Assembly (NCBI GenBank): GCA_902575065.1 | Contig: CACGPU010000009.1 | Span: 1 to 51,111 of the forward strand | Length of the DNA: 51,111 nucleotides | Reading direction: 5' to 3' | Source of the DNA: an uncultured Alphaproteobacteria bacterium | Lineage (GTDB): Bacteria > Pseudomonadota > Alphaproteobacteria > HIMB59 | In this document: positions 35,140-44,170 of the stretch, one piece after another | Layout of the letters: every line of letters starts with the position of its first letter | Position numbering within the stretch: the first letter of the stretch is position 1 | Made by a program: the position numbers and the translations under genes | The notes under the pieces: generated by a model | What the model saw: the letters and a program-made list of their open reading frames with translations, nothing else | Databases searched by the model: none | Told to the model about the DNA's origin: nothing

Positions 35140-37042
35140 ATTATCTAATCCACTTTTATCAAAAGAACAATATGAAGAGATGTATGCAGAGTCTTTTAGT
35201 AATAAAGAGCAATTCTGGTCTAAAGTAGCAAAATCTCAAGTAACGTGGTCTAAAAATTTCACTAAAGTTAAAAACACCAACTACGATGGTGACGTATCTA
35301 TCAAATGGTTTGAGGATGGTGAATTAAACGTTTGTTATAACTGTGTTGATAGACATGCAGAAAAACAACCAGATGAATTAGCAATTATTTGGGAAGGAGA
35401 TGATACTGGTAAAAATAAAACCTACACTTATAAAGAACTAAAGTCAGAAGTAAGTAAATTTGCAAATGTTTTAAAAAAACTTGGTGTACAAAAAGGTGAT
35501 GTAGTAACAATATATTTAACTATGATTCCTGAAGTTGCATTTGCAATGTTGGCTTGTGCAAGAATAGGTGCAATACATTCAGTAATATTTGGAGGCTTCG
35601 CCCCAGAGTCAATTGCAGGACGAATTAAAGATTGCAAATCTCAGTTTGTAATTACTGCTGATGAAGGTGTTAGAGGTGGAAAAATAATTCCACTAAAAAA
35701 ATATATTAATACAGCTTTAGAGACTTGTGACAGTTCAATAAAAACTCTAGTTATCCGATATACAAATACTCAAGATGAACTACATAAAAATAATAATTTT
35801 TATTATGATGAATTAGTTGAAGAGGTAGATGATCAATGTGAATGTGTATCAATGAACGCAGAAGATCCTCTTTTCATTTTATATACTTCTGGCTCTACCG
35901 GTAAGCCAAAAGGGGTTCTTCATACTACAGGGGGATATTTGGTTTACGCATCGTTTACACACAAGTACTCTTTTGACTATCACCCCGGGGATATCTACTG
36001 GTGTACAGCAGATGCAGGCTGGATCACAGGACATTCTTATTCAGTCTATGGACCATTAGCAAACGGAGGTAAAACTTTATTATTTGAAGGCGTGCCTAAC
36101 TATCCTGATTTTTCTCGTTTTTGGGAAGTTTGTGAAAAATACAAAGTTAATATTTTCTACACTGCGCCAACTGTATTAAGATCATTAATGAAAGAGGGAA
36201 ATTCTTTTATTGAAAGGTGCGATTTAAGTTCTTTGAGAATTTTAGGCACAGTTGGTGAACCAATTAATCCAGAAGCTTGGAATTGGTATTCTTCGATAGT
36301 TGGTAAGGAAAAATGTCCTGTTATTGATACTTGGTGGCAAACGGAAACAGGTGGACATTTAATTTCACCAATACCAGGTATTTCAAAACTTAAGCCTGGA
36401 AGCGCAACCCAACCTTATTTTGGAATTGAAGCAGCAATAGTTGATGATAGTGGACATATATTAGAGGGAGTATGTGAAGGTAAGCTATGCATCTTAGATA
36501 GTTGGCCCGGTCAAATGAGAACAGTTTATGGCGATCACCAACGTTTTATTGATACTTATTTTAGTCAATTCAAAGGGAAATATTTTACCGGAGACGGCTG
36601 TCGTAGAGATAAGGATGGTTTTTATTGGATCACAGGCAGAGTAGATGATTGTATTAATGTATCGGGTCATTTACTAGGCACTGCTGAAATAGAAAGCGCA
36701 TTCGTTGAACATGAACAAGTTTCTGAGGCTGCAGTAGTTGGTTACCCTCATGAAATTAAAGGTCAGGGCATTTATGCCTATGTTACAACAAATACTGGAG
36801 TTGAGATTAGCGAGGATTTAAAAAAGGAACTTGTGCAATGGATTAGGACAAAAATAGGTCCAATAGCAACACCTGATAAGTTGCAATTCTCACCAGGACT
36901 TCCAAAAACAAGATCAGGCAAAATAATGAGAAGGATCTTAAGAAAGATAGCATCAAAAGAAGAAGAAGAACTCGGCGATACATCAACATTGGCAGACCCT
37001 AATGTTGTCCGATCATTAATAGACGGGTCTAAAAATATCTAA
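35126..37042 (+). CDS. acs: Acetyl-CoA synthetase
   Basis: Activates acetate to acetyl-CoA via acetyl-AMP. About 638 residues, normal length. It has the N-terminal ACAS segment ([15 protein letters not shown]), the P-loop [20 protein letters not shown], the [13 protein letters not shown] adenylation motif, [21 protein letters not shown] and the regulatory lysine context [20 protein letters not shown] 35126 is preferred; GTG 35117 in the same frame is possible. It completes the tsaD-EVE-acs cluster. Confidence 0.96.
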   Translation: MREFKLSNPLLSKEQYEEMYAESFSNKEQFWSKVAKSQVTWSKNFTKVKNTNYDGDVSIKWFEDGELNVCYNCVDRHAEKQPDELAIIWEGDDTGKNKTYTYKELKSEVSKFANVLKKLGVQKGDVVTIYLTMIPEVAFAMLACARIGAIHSVIFGGFAPESIAGRIKDCKSQFVITADEGVRGGKIIPLKKYINTALETCDSSIKTLVIRYTNTQDELHKNNNFYYDELVEEVDDQCECVSMNAEDPLFILYTSGSTGKPKGVLHTTGGYLVYASFTHKYSFDYHPGDIYWCTADAGWITGHSYSVYGPLANGGKTLLFEGVPNYPDFSRFWEVCEKYKVNIFYTAPTVLRSLMKEGNSFIERCDLSSLRILGTVGEPINPEAWNWYSSIVGKEKCPVIDTWWQTETGGHLISPIPGISKLKPGSATQPYFGIEAAIVDDSGHILEGVCEGKLCILDSWPGQMRTVYGDHQRFIDTYFSQFKGKYFTGDGCRRDKDGFYWITGRVDDCINVSGHLLGTAEIESAFVEHEQVSEAAVVGYPHEIKGQGIYAYVTTNTGVEISEDLKKELVQWIRTKIGPIATPDKLQFSPGLPKTRSGKIMRRILRKIASKEEEELGDTSTLADPNVVRSLIDGSKNI

Positions 37043-37061
37043 GCCAACTGATATCACAAAC

Positions 37062-38207
37062 TTGTTTGTCTCAATTAAAAAAATTGGGCAGGGAAGTAGT
37101 ATCGATTATGTCGTAAGTCATTTTCCGACCGTAAAAAGAAAACTTTTGTTTTTAATTATACAAGAGTATTACAGAAATTATGAAAATAATAACAAAATTC
37201 TTTTAAATTATGTCCATGACAAAACACCAAAAAATATTTTGATACTACTAAAAATATGTTTAACATTATTATATTTCTCAAATAAACCACAATATGCAAT
37301 TGTTAATGATGCTGTGGAAGAGGGAAAAGTCTTAAAAAAAGAAAAGCTAGTAAATGCTGTTTTAAGAAATATTATTCGAAATAAAAATAAAATTAAATAT
37401 GGAAAATTTATTTATCCCAATTTTAAAAGAGTACTTGATAAGATATTTTCAAGTGACTCAATCAGGAATTATATCTATTCCACTATATTTACAAAGCCTA
37501 AGAATTATCAAATTAGTTTAATTGATAATCAAAAAGCTATTTATAAGAAAAGGGTATTTGTCTTGGAAAAAAAAATTATGAAGGAGTACTTTGTTCAAGA
37601 TATTGGTAATTTTGAAGTGATTTACTCTGTGCGTAAATTTTTTAAAGATAAAACTTTAATTGATCTATGTGCCGCACCAGGTGGCAAAAGTATATTGTTA
37701 GATTCATTTGGCTTTAATGTTATTGCTATTGATAATTCTCAAAGTCAGATAAATAAATTTAAAGAAAATCTTAATCGATTAAATATTAAAATAAATATTC
37801 AAAAAATAGATTTTTTAAAAGCAAAATTTACTCAGAAATATAATTCAATTTTGTTAGATGCTCCTTGCAGTGCGCTAGGTACATTTAGAAGGAATCCGGA
37901 TGTAACTCTTAAAATTGACCAATTTAAAATTAAAAAGCACCAAAAAATCCAGATCCAGATGATAGAAAAAGGATTAAAAATACTGAATAAAAATGGTTTT
38001 TTAGTTTATATTGTGTGCTCATTTCATCCTTTTGAGACAATCGAAGTTATTGATAAAATCATGCAGAAACATAAAGATGTTAAATTACATAAGATTAATT
38101 CAGATAAAATGATAAGGAGACAAAATGGATATTTTATTAACCCGTTAAGCTTTAAAGAGCTTGGAGGTTCAGATATCTTTTTTGCTTCTGTCTTGGAAAA
38201 AATATAA
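37062..38207 (+). CDS. rsmB: 16S rRNA m5C967 methyltransferase RsmB
   Basis: 381 residues: an N-terminal NusB-like helical domain (about 10-110) and a C-terminal SAM-dependent RNA m5C methyltransferase domain. The latter has LIDLCAAPGGKSILLD, the motif DAPCSALGTFRRNPD and the catalytic-Cys motif VYIVCSFHPFE. The start is a TTG at 37062 and is uncertain because the Lys-rich N-terminus is poorly conserved. It shares one base with rpe. Confidence 0.9.
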   Translation: MFVSIKKIGQGSSIDYVVSHFPTVKRKLLFLIIQEYYRNYENNNKILLNYVHDKTPKNILILLKICLTLLYFSNKPQYAIVNDAVEEGKVLKKEKLVNAVLRNIIRNKNKIKYGKFIYPNFKRVLDKIFSSDSIRNYIYSTIFTKPKNYQISLIDNQKAIYKKRVFVLEKKIMKEYFVQDIGNFEVIYSVRKFFKDKTLIDLCAAPGGKSILLDSFGFNVIAIDNSQSQINKFKENLNRLNIKINIQKIDFLKAKFTQKYNSILLDAPCSALGTFRRNPDVTLKIDQFKIKKHQKIQIQMIEKGLKILNKNGFLVYIVCSFHPFETIEVIDKIMQKHKDVKLHKINSDKMIRRQNGYFINPLSFKELGGSDIFFASVLEKI

Positions 38208-38863
38208 TGAAAACTACAATATCACCATCAATTTTAGGTGGATCATTTTCAAATATGGAAAAAACAATTTCTGAACTTGATGTATCAAAGGCAGAGTATA
38301 TTCATTTTGATGTTATGGATGGTGATTTTGTTCCTAATTTAACTTTTGGTCCTCAGTTCATTTCAGATTTACGCTTGAAAACGAATAAAATATTCGATGT
38401 ACATTTAATGATTCATAGAGTTAGTAAATATTTAGATGATTATATTAAGGCAGGCTCAGATATAATAACTTTCCATTATGAAATTGATGAAAACATAAAT
38501 GAAATTATTGAAAGAATTAAACAAGAAAAAATTAAAGCAGGGATTGCTATAAAACCAAAAACTTCATGGGAAAAGATTAAGGAATATTTACATTCTGTTG
38601 ATCAGGTTATAATTATGACAGTAGAGCCTGGTTTTGGGGGGCAGTCATTTTTAACTGACCAAGTTGAAAAAATTAAAAATATATCTAATTACATTAAGAA
38701 AAATAATTTAAACGTTGATATCGAAATTGACGGTGGTGTCAATTATGAGACCGGAAAGATTTGTATAAATGCAGGAGCAAATATACTTGTTGCAGGATCT
38801 TTTTTGTTTAAGCAAAGCAGCTTGACTATAGCGACAAATAAACTTAATGATTTTTTTAACTGA
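38207..38863 (+). CDS. rpe: Ribulose-phosphate 3-epimerase
   Basis: Interconverts ribulose-5-P and xylulose-5-P. 218 residues, a TIM barrel. Motifs are ISPSILGGSFSNM, the metal-binding HFDVMDGDFVPNLTFGP, DVHLMIHR, MTVEPGFGGQSF and EIDGGVN. The length is normal. It shares one base with rsmB and one base with purH, so the three are one transcription unit. Confidence 0.96.
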   Translation: MKTTISPSILGGSFSNMEKTISELDVSKAEYIHFDVMDGDFVPNLTFGPQFISDLRLKTNKIFDVHLMIHRVSKYLDDYIKAGSDIITFHYEIDENINEIIERIKQEKIKAGIAIKPKTSWEKIKEYLHSVDQVIIMTVEPGFGGQSFLTDQVEKIKNISNYIKKNNLNVDIEIDGGVNYETGKICINAGANILVAGSFLFKQSSLTIATNKLNDFFN

Positions 38864-40329
38864 TGGGAAAAAATAAAAATGCTCTTATATCTGTTTATGA
38901 TAAAACTGATTTAGATAAAATTGCAGAATTTCTAATAAAAAAAAATTATAAAATTTATTCAACTGGTGGTTCATCTGAATATTTAAAAAAAATCAGAGTC
39001 AAACATATTCAAATATCAAAATACACTAAACAAAAAGAGATATTAGAAGGAAGAGTAAAGACTCTTCATCCTAAAGTTTTTGGAGGAATCCTCGCCTCTA
39101 ACACTCAAGATCATCAAAACGAAATTAAAAGAGAGAAAATAATAAATTTTGATTTGATAATTGTTAATCTTTATCCTTTTGAAGAAACCATCAAAAATAC
39201 GAATAAAAAAGATGAGATAATTGAGATGATTGATATTGGTGGTCATAGTCTTATTAGGGCAGCTGTAAAAAACTATCAAAAGAGCATTATAATCGTTGAC
39301 CCTTCAGATTATAAAAATTTTATATGCAATTACCCAAAGACTAATGAAGATAAGAAAAAATATGCAATTAAGGCTATAAAAAATGTTACTAGCTACGACA
39401 TAGCGATATTAAATTGGTTTCAAGACTCTTCTTATGAAAAATATCCTCTAAGATATGGTGAAAACCCTCAACAAAAAGCTACTGCTTTTATTAATAATAA
39501 TTTTAAACAATTAAGTGGAGAGAAAAAATTAAGTTACAACAATTTATTAGATCTTGATGCAGCAGTTACGATAGCTAACGAGACAAATTCAAATAAACAT
39601 ATTTGTATAATAGTCAAACACAATATTCCATGTGGCGCATCGATTGAAAACACCCAAATCAAAAGTTATATCAAAGCGCTTGCAGGTGATCATGTCAGTG
39701 CTTTTGGTGGCATAGTTGCTTTTAATAAAAAGATTAAAACTAGCACAGCGAATTATTTAATTGAAAATTTTTATGAAGTAATTGCAGCTCCAGACTTTGA
39801 TAAGGGGGCCTTAGAAATTCTAAAAAGAAAAAAAAATTTAAGAATATTAAAAGTAAGAAAATTTAAAAAGAAAATAGAAAAAAGATCTATTTTTGCAGGA
39901 ACTCTTGTACAAGATTTTAATAATAAAAAATCAAATATAAAAAAGGTATTTGGTAACAATAAGTTGAAAAAGGAAAATATCAATTTTTTTATAAGTGTTT
40001 TAAAATATATCAAATCAAATGCTATTGCATTATTTGACAAAAACTCTTTAATATCTCAATCTGGTGGACAAACCTCAAGAGTAGACTCACTTGAAAATTG
40101 TTTATATAAATTTAATTTGAAACAAAATAAAAAAAATACGGAACAATTATTTTTATTTTCAGATGCATTCTTTCCCTTTACAGACTCTTTAGAATTCATA
40201 AAAAATAAAAAATTAAAAATTGATGTTTATGCTCCAATGGGCTCAAAAAATGACAAATTAATAGAACAATTTGTCAAAAAGAATAAACTGAACTTCTTTA
40301 AATTGACTGATCGACACTTTAAACATTGA
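38863..40329 (+). CDS. purH: Bifunctional AICAR transformylase/IMP cyclohydrolase PurH
   Basis: Last two steps of IMP synthesis, 488 residues. The IMP cyclohydrolase half (1-~190) is well conserved: ISVYDKTDL, STGGSSEYL, EGRVKTLHPKVFGGIL and DIGGHSLIRAAVKN. The transformylase half has RYGENPQQKA, LSYNNLLDLDAA, SAFGGIVAFN, SGGQTSRVDS, SDAFFPF and a DRHFKH end. Two normally conserved places differ: the KHxNPCG motif reads VKHNIPCG, and the usual PGGS near the C-terminus reads PMGS. The gene is clearly kept in frame. 10-formyl-THF would come from FolD. Confidence 0.93.
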   Translation: MGKNKNALISVYDKTDLDKIAEFLIKKNYKIYSTGGSSEYLKKIRVKHIQISKYTKQKEILEGRVKTLHPKVFGGILASNTQDHQNEIKREKIINFDLIIVNLYPFEETIKNTNKKDEIIEMIDIGGHSLIRAAVKNYQKSIIIVDPSDYKNFICNYPKTNEDKKKYAIKAIKNVTSYDIAILNWFQDSSYEKYPLRYGENPQQKATAFINNNFKQLSGEKKLSYNNLLDLDAAVTIANETNSNKHICIIVKHNIPCGASIENTQIKSYIKALAGDHVSAFGGIVAFNKKIKTSTANYLIENFYEVIAAPDFDKGALEILKRKKNLRILKVRKFKKKIEKRSIFAGTLVQDFNNKKSNIKKVFGNNKLKKENINFFISVLKYIKSNAIALFDKNSLISQSGGQTSRVDSLENCLYKFNLKQNKKNTEQLFLFSDAFFPFTDSLEFIKNKKLKIDVYAPMGSKNDKLIEQFVKKNKLNFFKLTDRHFKH

Positions 40330-40634
40330 TCGAAATTTTCAAAAATAAACCACCTACAAATAACTATATTTTAATGAATAAATACAAAAATGTAGTTTTT
40401 AAACAAAAATATTCTATAGATCTTTTAGAGAGTTTTTTAAAAGAATTTCCTGAAGAAAGAAGAGGAAGAAAAAAATTCAGAGAAAAAGAAATTCAGAATG
40501 TTAAGCATCTTCTATATGAAAAAATATTTCAAAAAGGTATTAAAATTAATGCAGACTGTGTAGGTTTAATTAAAGAAAAAGTGGAAAAAAAAAATATTAT
40601 TATAAGCGTTTCTTTTTTTAAAAAAAATGGATGA
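40326..40634 (+). CDS. Small basic protein of unknown function
   Basis: 102 codons from a TTG overlapping the purH stop; ATG at 40374 (86 codons) is the more credible start. The product is Lys/Glu-rich, with FLKEFPEERRGRKKFREKEI in the middle and predicted helices, no membrane segment and no Cys motif. No family was recognised. The overlaps with purH and the HAD gene (8 bp) support its being translated as part of the operon. Confidence 0.55.
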   Translation: MIEIFKNKPPTNNYILMNKYKNVVFKQKYSIDLLESFLKEFPEERRGRKKFREKEIQNVKHLLYEKIFQKGIKINADCVGLIKEKVEKKNIIISVSFFKKNG

Positions 40635-41184
40635 AAATAAAATTTTATTTGTAGATTTAGATGGAACATTAATTAAAGAAGATTTATCAAATCTTGCTTT
40701 AATTGATTGTTTAAAGAAGTATCCTTTTAAATTAGTCTTATATTTATTTATTTTTTTAATCAAAGGTAGACCTTATTTGAAGGAGAAGATTTCACATAAT
40801 TTTGTTGTTCCTTTAGACAAACTAACATTCAATAAGAGCGCTATCGAATATGTAAGGGAAGTAAAAAATAGACACAGAGTGGTATACCTTATATCTGGAA
40901 GCCACCAAGTTTTAGTTGACCAAATAGACAATCATTTAAAAATATTTTTTGAGTCATTTGGATCTATGAATAATTTTAATTTGGTAGGTGATAACAAAGT
41001 AAAATTTATTAGAGAGAAATTAAAAATTGATACTTTTGAATATTTTGGTAACAGTAAAAAAGACTTACCTATTTGGAATTATTGCAAAAAAATTATATAT
41101 ACAAATGCTTCCGTCAGTCTAAAGAGAATTATAGAAAATTCTAAATTAGATAAATATCAGGTCAAAGCAAATTTTACGAAATAA
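40627..41184 (+). CDS. HAD-family phosphatase-like domain (as in HAD-UbiA fusions)
   Basis: 185 residues. HAD motif I is FVDLDGTLIKEDLS (about 8-21), motif II YLISGSHQ (about 91-98), and the last motif FEYFGNSKKDLPIWN (about 138-152). The SKKDLPIW ending and the hydrophobic insert at about 35-50 match the HAD part of proteins where it precedes a UbiA-type prenyltransferase. No UbiA domain follows here. The substrate is unknown, probably a phosphate monoester in envelope lipid or sugar metabolism. Overlaps the gene before it by 8 bp. Confidence 0.8.
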   Translation: MDENKILFVDLDGTLIKEDLSNLALIDCLKKYPFKLVLYLFIFLIKGRPYLKEKISHNFVVPLDKLTFNKSAIEYVREVKNRHRVVYLISGSHQVLVDQIDNHLKIFFESFGSMNNFNLVGDNKVKFIREKLKIDTFEYFGNSKKDLPIWNYCKKIIYTNASVSLKRIIENSKLDKYQVKANFTK

Positions 41185-41799
41185 ATGACAGTAATATTAT
41201 TTACACAAATAGTATTTGTGTGCCTTTTGGGTGCAATGTCTCCTGGACCAAGTATGGTAGTAGTAATCAACAATGCCATTTTCAAAAATAAATTTAATGG
41301 AATTTTAACAGCATTTGGTCATGGTTTTGGAATAGGAATTTACGCGCTATTTGCAGTACTTGGTATTAGCTTAATTATTGAGACAAATTTGATGGTGTTT
41401 AATACTATAAAAATTTTATCAATAATTTTTTTACTCTATCTTGGTATTCAATCTTTTTTTAATAAAACTGCATTGAATTTTGATCAAAATAAAATGGAGG
41501 GAGGGGGTATCTCTTTTTTAGAAGGACTAAGCATAGCAATGCTTAACCCGAAGATTTTTATTTGGTTTATTGCGATATACTCTCAATTTATATCAATAAA
41601 AAATGATATTTTTTTAAATATATCACTTATATTAATAGCTAGTTTAGTAGATGCATTATGGTATGTGTTTTTAGTTAATTTAGTAACTTATAAAAGTGTT
41701 CTTAATTTGATTAAAAATAAAATTAAACAAATACAGAGATCGATTGGTGTATTGTTCATAACAATATCAATAATTCTTTTTATAAGTATATTTTTATGA
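41185..41799 (+). CDS. LysE family exporter
   Basis: 204 residues with about six helices. The N-terminal motif LLGAMSPGPSMVVVINNAI is the family signature, followed by GFGIGIYALFAVLGIS and LEGLSIAMLNPKIFIWFIAIYS. These proteins export amino acids such as lysine, threonine or homoserine lactones. The substrate cannot be read from the sequence. It starts directly after the HAD gene stop and overlaps the next gene by 4 bp. Confidence 0.9.
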   Translation: MTVILFTQIVFVCLLGAMSPGPSMVVVINNAIFKNKFNGILTAFGHGFGIGIYALFAVLGISLIIETNLMVFNTIKILSIIFLLYLGIQSFFNKTALNFDQNKMEGGGISFLEGLSIAMLNPKIFIWFIAIYSQFISIKNDIFLNISLILIASLVDALWYVFLVNLVTYKSVLNLIKNKIKQIQRSIGVLFITISIILFISIFL

Positions 41800-42422
41800 A
41801 GTTTTTTAATTTTCTTAAGAAAAATTCTGATTATTTTTCTCAATCAGGCCAAGATCAGTTTGCTTATAATATCTCTGGTTTGAACGGTATTTACCTTGAA
41901 ATTGGTGCACATCATCCCATTATTAATAGCAATACATATAATTTAGAAATTGAGTGCAACTGGAAAGGCGTATCAATTGAAAATGATCTAAGTTTCAAAT
42001 CTTTATGGGATAAAAATACTAAGAGGAAAAATGAAGTTATTTGGGACGATGCTTTTAATATCAACTATGAATTATTAATTAAAAAGAAAAAATTTCCTAA
42101 TCGACTGAGTTATCTTTCATGTGATATAGAACCTGCTGAAAATACTTTTAAAATTTTAAAACAAATAGTTAATTCTAATTTAAGTTTTGATTATATTAGT
42201 TTTGAGCACGATAAATATGATATTGGTGATAAGTATGAAAAATTATCTTTTGATTTTTTAAATGAACATAATTACAAGATTGCTATAAAAGACGTTTATT
42301 CAAGAAATAAAAAAAATAAAGTTTTCGAAACATGGTTTGTGAACAAAAATATGAATTTTAAAGAAATGGAATATGATGTTTGGAAGAAAAAATTTTATAT
42401 TAATAACAAGTTTAAGTATTAA
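41796..42422 (+). CDS. FkbM-like SAM methyltransferase family protein
   Basis: 208 residues. The N-terminal SQSGQDQFAYNISGLNGIYL, EIGAHHPIINSNTYNLE and WKGVSIENDL segments match FkbM-type methyltransferases. The later DYISFEHDKYDI segment corresponds to the usual DxIxIDxEG region. Such enzymes O-methylate sugars or polyketides. Here it may modify a surface glycan. It is the last gene of the plus-strand run that begins at rsmB. Confidence 0.75.
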   Translation: MKFFNFLKKNSDYFSQSGQDQFAYNISGLNGIYLEIGAHHPIINSNTYNLEIECNWKGVSIENDLSFKSLWDKNTKRKNEVIWDDAFNINYELLIKKKKFPNRLSYLSCDIEPAENTFKILKQIVNSNLSFDYISFEHDKYDIGDKYEKLSFDFLNEHNYKIAIKDVYSRNKKNKVFETWFVNKNMNFKEMEYDVWKKKFYINNKFKY

Positions 42423-42430
42423 ATAGACGT

Positions 42431-42454
42431 AAAAAATTTTAAACGTTCGCGTTT
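42431..42454 (-). terminator. Possible terminator of the tRNA-Gly gene
   Basis: On the minus strand AAACG (complement of 42450-42454), a CGAA loop and CGTTT (42441-42445) form a 5-bp stem, followed by an A/T run ending in six T's. It starts at once after the tRNA CCA end. The stem is short, so this is tentative. Confidence 0.4.
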
Positions 42455-42529
42455 TGGAGCGGGCGAAGGGATTCGAACCCTCGACTTCAACCTTGGCAAG
42501 GTTGCGCTCTACCCCTGAGCTACGCCCGC
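42455..42529 (-). tRNA. tRNA-Gly (anticodon GCC)
   Basis: The minus strand reads GCGGGCG (acceptor), TAGCTCAGGGGTAGAGC (D arm), CAACCTTGCCAAGGTTG (anticodon stem-loop with GCC), the GAGGGTTCGAATCCCTT T arm, and CGCCCGC with discriminator T and an encoded CCA. All stems pair. It reads GGC and, by wobble, GGT codons. No att-like duplication or mobile element flanks it. Confidence 0.97.
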
Positions 42530-42641
42530 AAGCCTAGAATAATAACGTAGTATTTTATAAACTTCCTTTTTAATGCTATCAAGGTAAAAGACATAATATT
42601 AAGTGTATTGCAAATAACCCAATTAATATTATCTATAATAT

Positions 42642-43511
42642 ATGAGTTTCATACTTGACATAAAAGAGGATCAGTTCATTGAAGAGGTTATTGAAAAATC
42701 AAAAACCACACCTGTAATAGTTGATTTCTGGGCACCATGGTGTGGTCCCTGCAAACAGCTAACTCCAACATTAGAAAAAGTAGTAAATAGTAAAAATGGT
42801 AAAATTATTCTTGCTAAAATCAATGTTGATGAAAACCAAGGAATATCATCACAGTTGAATATTCAATCAATACCTACTGTATATGGATTTGTAGACGGTA
42901 AACCAATAGATGCTTTTCAAGGAGCTCAACCAGAAAGTAAAATCGAGGAAATGATTAATAAAATGATAGACGCAACACCTGGTAATGAAGTTCCATTATT
43001 GCTAAACGAGGCAGATAAATTATTTAAAGATCAAAAATTTGAGGAGTCATTAAGTCTTTTTGAAAAACTCGTAAGTATGGATCCTGGGAATATTAAAATT
43101 ATTTTAGGTTTATTGAGATGTTTAATACAGCTTAAACGATTTGATTATGCAAGAGAGATGGTTGAGTCTTTTGATGAAAGTATTACAGAAAATGAAGATA
43201 TATTGAAGATTAAAAAACTTATCAGTAATACTAAAGTTGAAAATACTGAAATCCATTGTGAGAAATTAGCAAAAGAATTGAAAGTTAATCCAAAGGACAA
43301 AAATTTAAGATTTAAATTAGCTGAGTGTTATTTATCATCCTCAGAAAATAATAAGGGCTTTAATGAACTTCTAATATTATTTGAACAAGATCCTAGTTGG
43401 AATAACAGTGCTGCTAAGAAAAAACTTTTAGAATATTTTGATTTATTAGGATTTAATGATCCAAATGTGATAGAAGCTCGAAAGAAATTATCAAGTATTA
43501 TGTTTAGTTAA
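42642..43511 (+). CDS. cnoX: Thioredoxin-TPR protein, CnoX (YbbN) family
   Basis: 289 residues: a thioredoxin domain (1-~105) with a full active site WCGPC (Cys34, Cys37) and cis-Pro SIPTVYGF, then about 180 residues of TPR-like helices. CnoX proteins hold unfolded, oxidised clients for GroEL/DnaK. Retaining CGPC implies it can also act as a redox enzyme, unlike E. coli YbbN. It is followed by a LON-domain gene with a one-base overlap, an alphaproteobacterial pairing. Confidence 0.9.
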   Translation: MSFILDIKEDQFIEEVIEKSKTTPVIVDFWAPWCGPCKQLTPTLEKVVNSKNGKIILAKINVDENQGISSQLNIQSIPTVYGFVDGKPIDAFQGAQPESKIEEMINKMIDATPGNEVPLLLNEADKLFKDQKFEESLSLFEKLVSMDPGNIKIILGLLRCLIQLKRFDYAREMVESFDESITENEDILKIKKLISNTKVENTEIHCEKLAKELKVNPKDKNLRFKLAECYLSSSENNKGFNELLILFEQDPSWNNSAAKKKLLEYFDLLGFNDPNVIEARKKLSSIMFS

Positions 43512-44170
43512 TGGATGAAAATATAAAAAAACTCTTTGAGGTAAAAGCTGAGTCTTTACCAAGTTCAATACCCATTTTTCCACTTGATAATGTTTTGTTA
43601 TTACCATTTGGAAAACTTCCATTAAATATATTTGAAGAAAGATATATCAATATGACTTTGGATAGCCTTAAAAGTCACCGAATGATTGGAATTATACAAC
43701 CCAAAAATAACAATAATGAATTGTTCCAAATGGGCTGTATCGGGAAAATTACATCCTACATTGAAACACCAGACTATAGGCTCGTTCTTAATCTAGAGGG
43801 GGTTTGCCGTTTTGTTTTGCAAGAAAGAAACCTTAATTCTAAAGGATATTACCAAGCATCTATTGACTGCAATGACTTTATTGAAGATCTGAATAATATG
43901 GAGCCGAGAATAGACCGAGAAAATTTAATACAAAAGTACACAAATTTTTTTAAAATGAAAAAATTAGATATAGATAAAGATGTTCTTTCAGAAACTTCAA
44001 ATCTTCAACTTTTATCTACATTAGCAATGTTGGCCCCCTTTAATAAAATTGATAAACAAGCGATCTTAGAGTCTCCAGATATTTCCTCTAGAATTAATAC
44101 AATAAACTCTATTCTTGATTTAAATACATTTCAGGTTGTAAGTAACAATAGCACTAATCAATTAAACTAA
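43511..44170 (+). CDS. LON N-terminal domain protein
   Basis: 219 residues matching the Lon substrate-binding domain on its own: IPIFPLDNVLLLPFGKLPLN, IFEERYINM, MIGIIQPK and GCIGKITSYIETPDYR. There is no AAA+ or protease part. Stand-alone LON proteins are thought to bind unfolded clients. It is co-transcribed with the CnoX-like gene and ends 17 bp inside the opposing UbiH-like gene. Confidence 0.88.
   Translation: MDENIKKLFEVKAESLPSSIPIFPLDNVLLLPFGKLPLNIFEERYINMTLDSLKSHRMIGIIQPKNNNNELFQMGCIGKITSYIETPDYRLVLNLEGVCRFVLQERNLNSKGYYQASIDCNDFIEDLNNMEPRIDRENLIQKYTNFFKMKKLDIDKDVLSETSNLQLLSTLAMLAPFNKIDKQAILESPDISSRINTINSILDLNTFQVVSNNSTNQLN

Noticed and set aside
42455-42529. tRNA-Gly as an integration site
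   Set aside because: No integrase, no duplicated tRNA 3' end nearby and ordinary housekeeping genes on both sides.
42608-42642. TTGCAA/TATAAT pair before the CnoX-like gene
   Set aside because: The spacing is 20 bases and the -10 ends two bases before the ATG. An overlapping TATTAT is better placed but has no matching -35, so no promoter is claimed.
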